Source: JAWXCH01 sp034440595
GTDB lineage: Bacteria > Planctomycetota > Planctomycetia > Pirellulales > JALHPA01
NCBI GenBank assembly: GCA_034440595.1
Contig: JAWXCH010000394.1
Coordinates: 1-11,464 of the forward strand
Reading direction: 5' to 3'
Length of the DNA stretch: 11,464 nt
Shown: positions 1-6,411 of the stretch, piece by piece
Position numbering within the stretch: position 1 is the stretch's first letter
Layout: every line of letters begins with the position of its first letter
Program-made: the position numbers and the translations under genes
Notes under the pieces: generated by a model
Database searches by the model: none
What the model saw: the letters and a program-made list of their open reading frames with translations, nothing else
Told to the model about the DNA's origin: nothing

Positions 1-252
1 AACCTTCAGTGCCTTTTTAACGGCCTTTTTCTGTTCTTTGTCCAGAGGACCGAAGTTGTCGATCTCGCCCGTGAAATGCGTTGCCTCGGCAGCCACGGCG
101 GTCGGCAGATAGTCCGTGGGGACGGATTTCAGGGTACCCACTCCGCTGCGGCCAGATTGGAATGCTTCCCAAAGCGCCGACTGAGTATTGCCAAGTGGGC
201 TGATGACCCCAATACCGGTGATGACAACGCGACGTGCGGACTCGGGCTTCAT
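1..252 (-). CDS. Beta-ketoacyl-ACP synthase family protein (N-terminal part only)
   Basis: This is the first 84 codons of a ketosynthase, cut by the window edge. From the ATG at 252 the product begins MKPESARRVVITGIGVISPL, the RRVVITGxGVxSPLG opening of KAS I/II (FabB/FabF) condensing enzymes, followed by the usual LWEAFQSGRSGV segment. The family condenses malonyl-ACP with acyl-ACP during fatty-acid or polyketide chain elongation. The catalytic Cys and the two His residues lie beyond the edge, so activity cannot be judged. It is a second ketosynthase beside the complete fabF at 2061-3299 and has its own candidate promoter (307-335). No clear Shine-Dalgarno precedes the ATG. The family assignment is firm. 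Whether it is a housekeeping FabF/FabB paralogue or a specialised secondary-lipid enzyme is open. Confidence 0.85.
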   Translation of the reverse strand, partial: MKPESARRVVITGIGVISPLGNTQSALWEAFQSGRSGVGTLKSVPTDYLPTAVAAEATHFTGEIDNFGPLDKEQKKAVKKALKV

Positions 253-306
253 TGAATGCGAATCAGAAAAAGTGAACGTCGGCGAACCATAAAAATCAGC
301 CCAATC

Positions 307-335
307 AATATACCGCCCCTATTTTGCCAGGGCAA
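307..335 (-). promoter_or_regulatory. Candidate sigma70-type promoter for the left-edge ketosynthase
   Basis: On the minus strand TTGCCC (335-330) is followed after exactly 17 nt by TATATT (312-307), matching the -35/-10 consensus at 4/6 and 5/6. The expected start near 300 leaves a leader of about 48 nt before the ATG at 252. A short inverted repeat TTGCC-AG-GGCAA (324-335, plus strand) covers the -35 box and could be an operator. It is called by eye only, and the recognised consensus in planctomycetes may differ from that of E. coli. Confidence 0.45.
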
Positions 336-374
336 TTGCGTCCAGGCCATCAAGTACCACGCTGCTGGTGTGAT

Positions 375-1853
375 TTACCGTGCGACACCAGCGGGCAATG
401 CGACACTTCCCACCGTTCCGCCTGGAATCCCGGCTGGCACTGTGGCAGCAGTCGGGATGCTTTTTCCGCGACTTTCGACAAACACCAGGAAATCGACACG
501 TGATGGTGCCGTAATCAGCGGGATGTTCAGTCCATTCTCGGCGGGCACCGGAGGCGCCACCAGCCCGCAGCCGATGAGGAGTACCTGATCCACGGGCCAG
601 CGGAATCGTTCATGCAGGCGAAAACTGTTGATTTGAGGGACATCGACCTGCGTTCGCTGTCGCGGTGCAATGGTCGTCGGCACGTCGAGCATGACCGGTT
701 GCAGTTTCTCGACATGGTCTAAGTTGCATTTCACAATCGCGTCGATCGACCGGCCATCCATAGACAGCAGTGGATTCAGTTCCAGCGAATACCCTTCGTC
801 CAATTGTCCTGGCTCGGGTTTGAATCCTGGCCAGGCCTCTGGTGTTAAGCGCACATTCCGCACATAGTTCTTAGTTCTGGTCGAAGTGGTGACCACGCTT
901 TGGCCATTGTTCACCAACAGTTGCGGTGTGCCATGTTCGCGATAGTCGGTTCGTTTGCGCAGTTCGCCAACGAGCACCGCCGCGTCTTCTTTGGCCAGCA
1001 GCCAGGCTTGAATGCCCGGCGTTTGCACGGTCACCGGCTTGAGCATCTTTTGTGCTTTGGCGCGCCAGCTAGGGCTGTCCAGGCTAACCACGCGAATGCT
1101 GAAACCGTGCGTTTCGGCCTCACTGTTCACGAAACGATCGACCACGTCTTGGACGATGTTTTGAATTTCCGGAGTGTGGTACGCACGCAAGGACCGTCGA
1201 TCCGCGGACAGCATGGCAACCGTTTCGCCATGCCAGGCTTCGTAGCCGGTCTCGCGAAGAATCCAATCGACAATGGCCTGCTGCGGTACGTTAGTGCTGG
1301 TCACACGCATCGTGTACTGCGTGATATCGTATTCGCGCCATACTTGTCCGTGCTGATTCGGTAAGTTTCCAACGCCTGCTGTGACAGTGTTTCGAGCGCT
1401 TGCGCCGATGGCACTGAGCGGTTGCATTCGCCCGCTGCCGCCAGGGGCGGAGAAACCTGAACTGCTGCGGGTGGTGGAGTCCGAAGTTCGCCACCCGCCA
1501 GGGTCTCCCTCGGGTGCAACGGCAGGATTGGCCGTGCCAGTTGAATTCGTAAATGCACCGTAGGCTGGTGGTTGTCCATCGCGATTCAAAGCGGCGGCTG
1601 GCACCGGCGAAGGGGTGAATGGTCCGCTTCCAATAGCTGTGCTGCCGGTAGTACCAGCAGGTGTGCCCACTGCTGGATTGGTAGTAGCAGGTGCCATCGA
1701 GATCCGGTGTGATGGCTCCACCACTCGGGATGGCATGCGTGTTCGGATGCCAGGTGCCGGATACTGCGCGCTGGACTGCGAGTACCACGCCTGCCCTGCT
1801 GCGATAGCCATCAGCGCCAGGATAATAAGAGTCGATTTATGGCGAACGGACAT
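375..1853 (-). CDS. Conserved-hypothetical exported protein with secretin-like C-terminal half
   Basis: The product is about 492 aa from the ATG at 1853. An in-frame ATG at 1868 would add five residues, but 1853 is preferred because GGAG precedes it by 9 nt and the N-terminus MSVRHKSTLIILALMAIAAG then forms a clean signal peptide. Residues about 35-180 are Pro/Ser/Thr/Gly-rich and probably disordered. From about 180, YDITQYTMRV and a DWILRETGYEAW segment resemble the small periplasmic N domains of type II/III secretins. The C-terminal 200 residues (LLVNNGQSVV, then SLELNPLLSMDGRSIDAIVK) resemble the beta-rich secretin core. No transmembrane lip is obvious, so it may be a secretin-derived envelope protein and not a full outer-membrane pore. 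The tail is Ala/Gly/Pro low complexity. It lies between two ketosynthase genes and has its own candidate promoter. Existence of the gene is well supported. The secretin assignment is inference. Confidence 0.7.
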   Translation of the reverse strand: MSVRHKSTLIILALMAIAAGQAWYSQSSAQYPAPGIRTRMPSRVVEPSHRISMAPATTNPAVGTPAGTTGSTAIGSGPFTPSPVPAAALNRDGQPPAYGAFTNSTGTANPAVAPEGDPGGWRTSDSTTRSSSGFSAPGGSGRMQPLSAIGASARNTVTAGVGNLPNQHGQVWREYDITQYTMRVTSTNVPQQAIVDWILRETGYEAWHGETVAMLSADRRSLRAYHTPEIQNIVQDVVDRFVNSEAETHGFSIRVVSLDSPSWRAKAQKMLKPVTVQTPGIQAWLLAKEDAAVLVGELRKRTDYREHGTPQLLVNNGQSVVTTSTRTKNYVRNVRLTPEAWPGFKPEPGQLDEGYSLELNPLLSMDGRSIDAIVKCNLDHVEKLQPVMLDVPTTIAPRQRTQVDVPQINSFRLHERFRWPVDQVLLIGCGLVAPPVPAENGLNIPLITAPSRVDFLVFVESRGKSIPTAATVPAGIPGGTVGSVALPAGVAR

Positions 1854-1908
1854 TCCCCAGGCCTCCATGCAACAGGGTTACGCCGTGGAAGAAACCACGC
1901 GCGCGGGA

Positions 1909-1937
1909 AGTTTAAAGGAGTTGCAGAATGTCGGCAA
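1909..1937 (-). promoter_or_regulatory. Candidate promoter for the secretin-like gene
   Basis: On the minus strand TTGCCG (1937-1932), a 17-nt spacer and TAAACT (1914-1909) give 4/6 matches in each box. The predicted start near 1902 lies about 50 nt before the preferred ATG at 1853. It suggests the gene is transcribed separately from the upstream fabF. Assigned by eye. Confidence 0.35.
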
Positions 1938-1977
1938 GGGAGATTGCGAGGTCGATTTTAACGCGGCACCGCATTTT

Positions 1978-2038
1978 AACCCGACGCGCAAGCGAGGAAA
2001 TGCGCCAAACGCGCTGCACCTCGCTGGCGCTTCGGGTT
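1978..2038. repeat. Imperfect 20-bp inverted repeat, REP-like intergenic element
   Basis: The left arm 1978-1997 (AACCCGACGCGCAAGCGAGG) and right arm 2019-2038 (CCTCGCTGGCGCTTCGGGTT) are reverse complements with two mismatches, around a 21-nt loop. The arms resemble a motif (AACCCGACGCG-AAGCGAGG) that I associate with dispersed planctomycete intergenic repeats. That association is from memory. It begins 23 nt after the fabF stop, so the transcript would fold into a stable hairpin there. No T-tract follows on the minus strand, so mRNA 3'-end protection is more likely than intrinsic termination. Confidence 0.7.
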
Positions 2039-2060
2039 GCAACCAATCGTGCAAGAGACA

Positions 2061-3299
2061 CTACTCGTATCGGCGAAGAATCAGCGATGCGTTGTGTCCA
2101 CCGAAGCCAAAGCTATTGCTCATGGCAGCGGTCAATCGGCGCTGGCGAGGCTCATTTGGCGTGTAGTCCAGATCGCACTTTGGATCGGGCGTGGTGTAAT
2201 TGATCGTCTGTGGAATGATGCTGTCACGAATCGCCAAACAGCAGAATATTAACTCCACTCCGCCGCTAGCACCCAGCAAGTGCCCCGTCTGGCTCTTGGT
2301 ACTGCTGACGCTGACCTGGTGTGCATAATCACCAAAAATCCGCTTGATGGCCACTGTTTCGGCGGCATCTCCCAGCGGGGTGCTAGTACCGTGCGCGTTG
2401 ATGTAACCGATTTCGGTCCGGTCGATTCCGGAGTTGTCAATTGCTCGCTCCATCGCTTTGGCAGCACCGGTCCCGTTCTCATCCGGCTGTGTAATATGGC
2501 CGCCGTCGCCACTGGCACCGTAGCCAATCAGTTCGGCGTAGATTTTGGCGTTACGCCGTTTGGCGTGCTCTAGTTCTTCGAGGACAAACACCCCGGCTCC
2601 TTCGCTCAATACAAAACCGTCTCGGTCGGCGTCAAAAGGACGGCTGGCGCGAGCGGGGTCGTCATTTCTTTCGGACAGGGCGCGCATGTTGGCGAACGCC
2701 GCAATTCCCATCTGGGTAATCGCAGCCTCGGCACCACCGGTGATCATCACGTCGGATTCGTCGTGCTGAATGCTGCGAAAGGCATCACCAATTGCATTGG
2801 CGGCACTAGCACAGGCGGTGGCGACGGCGGTGTTCGGTCCCCGCAGCCCGTACTGAATGGAGACGTGGCCGCTGGCCGCGTTCAGCATGAGCTTGGGAAT
2901 GGTGAATGCCGAGACTTTATCTGGCCCCTTAGTCAGCAATCGTGCGACCTGGGCTTCGATTTCGGTCAGTCCGCCGATTCCGGAGCCGAGGATCACTCCG
3001 CAGCGAAAGGGATCATACTGCGAGAAATCGATGGCGGAATCGCGCACCGCGTCCGTACCCGCCACTAAGGCGAATTGAGCAAAACGGTCGATCCGCTTCT
3101 CATCCTTGGGGGTGATGTAATCTCCAGGCGACCAATCGTATATGTCCCCAGCGAACTTCACTTTGAAGTCCTTGGTATCGAAAAGTCGCAGCGAGTGAAT
3201 TCCGCTTTCCCCGCGAAGCAGTCGCTGCCAGAGATCCTCAACCTTTAAGCTCAGAGAAGTGACGGCACCAACGCCGGTTACGACAACTCGTCGTTTCAT
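2061..3299 (-). CDS. fabF: 3-oxoacyl-ACP synthase II (KAS II)
   Basis: The product is 412 aa, the usual FabF length (E. coli 413). FabF elongates acyl-ACP by decarboxylative condensation with malonyl-ACP in the cytoplasm. The complete triad is visible: Cys163 in TACASA, His303 in NAHGTSTPLGD and His340 in TKSQTGHLLGASGG, with Lys335, the same numbering as the E. coli enzyme. The C-terminal NSFGFGGHNASL motif is intact. The N-terminal loop reads VTSLSLKVEDLW where most homologues have VTPLG. It starts 12 nt after the acpP stop and no Shine-Dalgarno fits in that gap, so translation is probably coupled to acpP. A hairpin repeat lies 23 nt after its stop. Confidence 0.97.
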   Translation of the reverse strand: MKRRVVVTGVGAVTSLSLKVEDLWQRLLRGESGIHSLRLFDTKDFKVKFAGDIYDWSPGDYITPKDEKRIDRFAQFALVAGTDAVRDSAIDFSQYDPFRCGVILGSGIGGLTEIEAQVARLLTKGPDKVSAFTIPKLMLNAASGHVSIQYGLRGPNTAVATACASAANAIGDAFRSIQHDESDVMITGGAEAAITQMGIAAFANMRALSERNDDPARASRPFDADRDGFVLSEGAGVFVLEELEHAKRRNAKIYAELIGYGASGDGGHITQPDENGTGAAKAMERAIDNSGIDRTEIGYINAHGTSTPLGDAAETVAIKRIFGDYAHQVSVSSTKSQTGHLLGASGGVELIFCCLAIRDSIIPQTINYTTPDPKCDLDYTPNEPRQRRLTAAMSNSFGFGGHNASLILRRYE

Positions 3300-3311
3300 T
3301 AGAACGAAGGC

Positions 3312-3548
3312 TTAAGAATGAGTTTTTTCGATGTAATCAATGGCCTGACCAACCGTTTGAATTTTTTCGGCTGCGTCGTCTGGAATATTAATATCAAATT
3401 CTTCTTCCAGCTCCATGACCAGCTCGACTACGTCGAGCGAATCCGCGCCGAGATCATTAACGAATGACGTTTCACGAGTGAGCTGATCTTTGCTGACGCC
3501 CAACTGCTCGGCGACGATATCAAATACACGTTCTTGAACGGAAGCCAC
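3312..3548 (-). CDS. acpP: Acyl carrier protein
   Basis: This is a 78-aa acidic protein, typical ACP length. The phosphopantetheine attachment site is Ser37 in GADSLDVVEL, followed by the acidic helix II recognition segment MELEEEFDINIPDD. Holo-ACP carries the growing acyl chain between FabD, FabF and FabG. The start codon is GTG at 3548, supported by AGGAGG 9 nt upstream and by alignment of ASVQERVFDIV to the ACP N-terminus. The Shine-Dalgarno overlaps the palindrome AGGATCCT, which could weakly mask it. The gene is separated from fabG by 450 bp and has a promoter of its own (3734-3763), which fits the need for far more ACP than enzyme. fabF follows after 12 nt. Confidence 0.97.
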   Translation of the reverse strand: MASVQERVFDIVAEQLGVSKDQLTRETSFVNDLGADSLDVVELVMELEEEFDINIPDDAAEKIQTVGQAIDYIEKTHS

Positions 3549-3733
3549 CTTCAGGATCCTCCTGTCAATCCAAATTGAAACAACCGACCGTCCACAGCAA
3601 GTGGAGGCATCGGCGGATCAATCATTTCAGCGTAGCAAAACGACGCCACGCATTAAAACAACGCCTAAAAACAAACGAACGCCTTAAATCAACACCGTCC
3701 CCCGGAATTACGGCGAATCAGTGAATTCACCAG

Positions 3734-3763
3734 AAGATAGAGGGATTCTATAAAGCAGGTCAA
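3734..3763 (-). promoter_or_regulatory. Candidate promoter for acpP-fabF
   Basis: On the minus strand TTGACC (3763-3758) and TATCTT (3739-3734) are separated by 18 nt, matching the boxes at 5/6 and 4/6. The start near 3727 would give a leader of about 180 nt. The perfect palindrome GTGAATTCAC (3721-3730) covers the expected start point, where a repressor dimer could block transcription. An internal acpP promoter is also known in E. coli. Confidence 0.5.
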
Positions 3764-3939
3764 GGTATAGCGGTTTTTGCACTCCGTGTCCAGACGGCTC
3801 ATTTGACCCTTTTTGGCTGGATTCCCACTAACCGATTCCACCATAAAACCTGTTCCACATCTTAACGGATTCTGCTAGCGGGGCGAATGCTAATTTCCCC
3901 CTAATCATGCGACAAAGCCAAAAGTTTGGGTGCCACACC

Positions 3940-3979
3940 TGTCTGTCCTCGCGAAGGCGGGGGGCTGGCCCAACAGACA
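3940..3979 (-). terminator. Weak inverted repeat downstream of fabG
   Basis: TGTCTGT (3940-3946) and ACAGACA (3973-3979) are perfect 7-bp complements around a 26-nt GC-rich loop, 20 nt after the fabG stop. No U-tract follows in the minus-strand transcript, so a partial or rho-dependent terminator, or an RNA-processing site separating fabG from acpP, is as likely as an intrinsic terminator. Confidence 0.25.
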
Positions 3980-3998
3980 CTCCTCGAAGAGCTTAGAT

Positions 3999-4772
3999 TT
4001 ACGCCGTCAAGCCGCCGTCAATGGTCAGGCAATGTCCGGTAATATAGGCACTGCCGGGGGCAGCCAGAAACAACACCGCATCGGCCACTTCGTCAGCATT
4101 TCCCAACCGCTGTTTTGGCACCCGTTTCTTGACTTCGTCCTGTAAGGCAGGCCCCAGGGCATCGGTCATTTCGCTGGCAATGAACCCTGGGGCGACGCAA
4201 TTGATTGTGATGTCTCGCTTGCCGACCTCTTTGGCCACGGTGGCCGTCATGCCAATCATGCCAGCTTTGGACGCCGAGTAATTGGCCTGACCAGGGTTAC
4301 CCATCAGCCCTGAGACACTGCTGATATTGATAATCCGGCCGTAACGGGCCTGCATCATGGGGCGAATGGCGGCCCGCATGAAAAGGAAAGTCCCGCGGAG
4401 GTTGGTGTTGATTACGTCGTCCCACTGCTCGTCGGTCATGCGAGGAAAGAGGGTGTCTTTGGTGATGCCGGCGTTATTGACCAGGATGTCCAGGCGGCCC
4501 CATTTTTCTGCGATACCGTCGACCAGGGTTTGGACATTTTCTGAATTGTTCACGTCACAGGCAAACGCCTCGGCAGCTCCGCCGGCGGCCTCGATTGCGG
4601 CAACGGTCTCAGCGAGCTTGGCAGTGTCACGAGCAACGCATGCGACTTTGGCACCGGCCTTTGCCAGGCAAACGGCAATCGCCTTACCGAGACCACGAGA
4701 GGCTCCGGTAACTAGCGCCACCTGACCAGCTAAATCGACTTGAATTCGTGCGTCAGGGTTGTTCTTGGCCAT
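3999..4772 (-). CDS. fabG: 3-oxoacyl-ACP reductase
   Basis: This is a 257-aa short-chain dehydrogenase/reductase that reduces 3-ketoacyl-ACP to 3-hydroxyacyl-ACP with NADPH, the step after FabF. The Rossmann motif TGASRGLGKAIA begins at about residue 22 and NNAG is at 99-102. The catalytic residues are Asn124, Ser152 in NISSVSG, and Tyr165/Lys169 in NYSASKAG. The C-terminal APGFIASEMT and GHCLTIDGG blocks are typical of FabG. The N-terminus has about 13 residues (MAKNNPDARIQVD) more than the E. coli enzyme. The Shine-Dalgarno is weak (GCGAG about 9 nt before ATG). It lies 87 bp after fabD. SDR enzymes vary in substrate, but position between fabD and acpP makes the FabG call secure. Confidence 0.95.
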   Translation of the reverse strand: MAKNNPDARIQVDLAGQVALVTGASRGLGKAIAVCLAKAGAKVACVARDTAKLAETVAAIEAAGGAAEAFACDVNNSENVQTLVDGIAEKWGRLDILVNNAGITKDTLFPRMTDEQWDDVINTNLRGTFLFMRAAIRPMMQARYGRIINISSVSGLMGNPGQANYSASKAGMIGMTATVAKEVGKRDITINCVAPGFIASEMTDALGPALQDEVKKRVPKQRLGNADEVADAVLFLAAPGSAYITGHCLTIDGGLTA

Positions 4773-4791
4773 TGGTCATCTCGCCTGGTCT

Positions 4792-4857
4792 GGTACTAAC
4801 TGAGTGTTGGAATAGAAGAACCTAACGATTTGCTTAGCATGCGACTTGCGTAGTACC
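4792..4857. repeat. Inverted repeat spanning the fabD-fabG gap
   Basis: GGTACTA (4792-4798) and TAGTACC (4851-4857) are perfect 7-bp complements separated by 52 nt. The gap between them contains the GCATGC palindrome. In the transcript the stem would enclose nearly the whole fabD-fabG spacer. It may be chance. Confidence 0.3.
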
Positions 4858-4859
4858 GC

Positions 4860-5768
4860 TCAGCCCATTACTCCCTGGCAGTCGATCTTCCGATCGATCC
4901 GTTTAATCAATCCCCGCAGCACGCGGCCTGGCCCAACTTCATAAATCTGGTCGACCCCCTCGGCCAGTAGCAGCCGCATTGAGTCCTCCCAGAGTACCGG
5001 ACTGACGACCTGTTGGACAAGGAGTTGCCGGATTTCTTCGGGGTCGCTGTGTGCCCGGGCGTCGACATTGGAAATGACGGTGATTCGCGGCTTTTTCAGC
5101 GGTACATTGGCCAAAGCGGCCGTCAGCCGTTCGACCGCCGGCTGCATGATTTCCGTATGAAAGGCACCTGCAACGGCCAGGGGAATTGCCTTGGTTGCTC
5201 CGTGAAGCGGTGCCAACTCCGCCGCACGCAGACAGGCTGCTTTCGTCCCCGAAATCGCAATATTGCCAGGGCAAAGCAAATTGGCGACCTGCAAGGTTTC
5301 TCCTTGCGAAGCGGCCTGACAGAGTGCCTCTACGGCGTCTCGGTCCAGGCCAAGAATGCTGACCATGCCGCTGGCAGTGAGGTCGGCGGCCGCCTGCATC
5401 GCCGCGCCGCGTTCTTGAACCAGTCGCACGCCATCTTCAAATTCCAGCACCCCGGCAAAGACCAGGGCCGTGTATTCGCCAAGACTAAGGCCGGCCGTGT
5501 ATTGACAAGAGTCGACGACACCGGGTGCATCAAGCCGTAGCTGTTCCAATGCCGCCAGACTGGTCACGAAAAGAGCCGGCTGGCTGTGTGCGGTTGAGTT
5601 CAGCTTGTCGGCTGGTCCGGTGAAGCAGATCTCCGCCAGATCGTAGCCAAGCAGCTCGTTGGCCCGGTCGTACAGCGCCTTGGCAGCCGGCAGGCTTTCG
5701 GCAAGCTGCTGCCCCATGCCAACTGATTGGGCACCTTGACCAGGGAACAGAAAAGCTGGCTGACTCAA
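4860..5768 (-). CDS. fabD: Malonyl-CoA:ACP transacylase
   Basis: The product is 302 aa, within the normal FabD range (E. coli 309). It moves malonyl from CoA to the ACP phosphopantetheine and so supplies the extender unit for FabF. The oxyanion loop GQGAQ is at residues 10-14, the nucleophile Ser95 in GLSLGEY, the malonyl-carboxylate-binding Arg120 in VQERGAAMQ, and the catalytic His204 in GAFHTEIM. The conserved NISNV-type block appears as VISNVDA. The start is a TTG at 5768, giving MSQPAFLFPGQGAQ, the normal FabD N-terminus. AAGGA lies about 11 nt upstream, and no in-frame ATG or GTG precedes the GQGAQ motif. The rare start codon may hold FabD below its neighbours. It follows rpmF by 115 bp. 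Confidence 0.96.
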   Translation of the reverse strand: MSQPAFLFPGQGAQSVGMGQQLAESLPAAKALYDRANELLGYDLAEICFTGPADKLNSTAHSQPALFVTSLAALEQLRLDAPGVVDSCQYTAGLSLGEYTALVFAGVLEFEDGVRLVQERGAAMQAAADLTASGMVSILGLDRDAVEALCQAASQGETLQVANLLCPGNIAISGTKAACLRAAELAPLHGATKAIPLAVAGAFHTEIMQPAVERLTAALANVPLKKPRITVISNVDARAHSDPEEIRQLLVQQVVSPVLWEDSMRLLLAEGVDQIYEVGPGRVLRGLIKRIDRKIDCQGVMG

Positions 5769-5811
5769 GTTAGCAAGTCCTTGTCTTCACCGGCGAACTG
5801 GAAACGAAACC

Positions 5812-5847
5812 GCCCCGCGATTTACGACTGAAAGTCCACGGCGGGGC
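5812..5847 (-). terminator. GC-rich hairpin between rpmF and fabD (possible attenuator)
   Basis: GCCCCGC (5812-5818) and GCGGGGC (5841-5847) form a perfect 7-bp GC stem with a 22-nt loop, 36 nt after the rpmF stop. The minus-strand sequence after it (GGTTTCGTTTCC) is only moderately T-rich. It could partly terminate or process the transcript so that bL32 exceeds FabD. Confidence 0.35.
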
Positions 5848-5883
5848 AGAAATCTGACTGTCTGAATCTGGTGACGCGGTCGG

Positions 5884-6063
5884 CTAAACCGCCGCCTCAA
5901 CAATGGTGCGGCCCATATAAAAGCCGCACTTCGGGCAAATGGTGTGTGTGGGCACGGAATTGCTGCACTGTGGGCAATAGGTCAATTGACGCGGTTTCTT
6001 GGCGTCATGAGCACGACGGCTACCGGTGCGTGCATTCGATTGTCTTCGCTTTGGAACTGCCAT
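5884..6063 (-). CDS. rpmF: Large ribosomal subunit protein bL32
   Basis: This 59-aa protein starts MAVPKRRQSNARTGSRRAHD, the conserved bL32 N-terminus rich in Lys/Arg. A zinc ribbon follows, with Cys30 and Cys33 (CPQC) and Cys43 and Cys46 (CPKC), then the closing GFYMGRTIV. bL32 is a component of the 50S subunit. All four cysteines are kept, so this is the zinc-binding form. It heads the fatty-acid cluster, as in many bacteria, linking ribosome production with membrane-lipid synthesis. A strong promoter lies about 100 nt upstream. The E. coli neighbours plsX and fabH do not follow, and fabD comes next. Confidence 0.96.
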   Translation of the reverse strand: MAVPKRRQSNARTGSRRAHDAKKPRQLTYCPQCSNSVPTHTICPKCGFYMGRTIVEAAV

Positions 6064-6164
6064 GCTAAGTCTCGATCAATTCTTGGTTTACAGCCAGTAT
6101 CTAACTCTGTGTTCAGTTGGCTTTTTGCAGAGCCTCTCGCCCACTCGTGAAAAAGCAAACCGCT

Positions 6165-6193
6165 AGTCTAAAGATGCTGCCGGAGGGTGTCAA
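6165..6193 (-). promoter_or_regulatory. Strong sigma70-type promoter for rpmF and the fab cluster
   Basis: On the minus strand a consensus-perfect TTGACA (6193-6188) is followed after 17 nt by TAGACT (6170-6165, 4/6). The start near 6158 gives a leader of about 95 nt before the rpmF ATG at 6063. It sits just downstream of the terminator at 6291-6334, so the operon is insulated from the preceding gene. Confidence 0.65.
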
Positions 6194-6290
6194 GCCATTG
6201 CGGGCTTAGGTTTTACATTCGCTGCCGTAGATGGCACCGATGCCAAGTCAATAAAGGCATACTGTGATTGGAATAGGTACGCGACAGAAA

Positions 6291-6334
6291 TAAAAAACGG
6301 CCGTATCGAACTTCCGAAGAAGTCGATACGGCCG
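6291..6334 (-). terminator. Rho-independent terminator of the PEP-CTERM gene
   Basis: On the minus strand CGGCCGTATCGA (6334-6323) pairs perfectly with TCGATACGGCCG (6309-6298). The loop itself folds as CTTC-TTCG-GAAG, a UUCG tetraloop with one bulged base. A TTTTTTA run (6297-6291) follows directly. The hairpin starts about 78 nt after the stop codon at 6412. The plus-strand side lacks a T-tract, so termination is one-directional. Confidence 0.92.
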
Positions 6335-6411
6335 CGTTTGAAACAAACAGGTTGTTTGCTTTTGGGAGGCTTGCAAACCAATAGTGGAGTTCAAGACACC
6401 CTGTGTGCAAA

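Larger units (their letters stand above)
3549..3998. other. Gene-free spacer between fabG and acpP
   Basis: No coding frame with a ribosome-binding site was seen in these 450 bp. The spacer contains the acpP Shine-Dalgarno, the acpP promoter candidate at 3734-3763 with a 10-bp palindrome at its expected start (3721-3730), and an inverted repeat at 3940-3979 just after fabG. The roughly 180-nt acpP leader is A/C-rich on the plus strand (G/T-rich in the mRNA) and shows no recognised riboswitch fold by eye. Confidence 0.6.

Noticed and set aside
900..2252. Plus-strand frames of 154, 183, 91 and 71 codons.
   Set aside because: They are antisense to the secretin-like gene or fabF, or run through the repeat at 1978-2038, and lack ribosome-binding sites.
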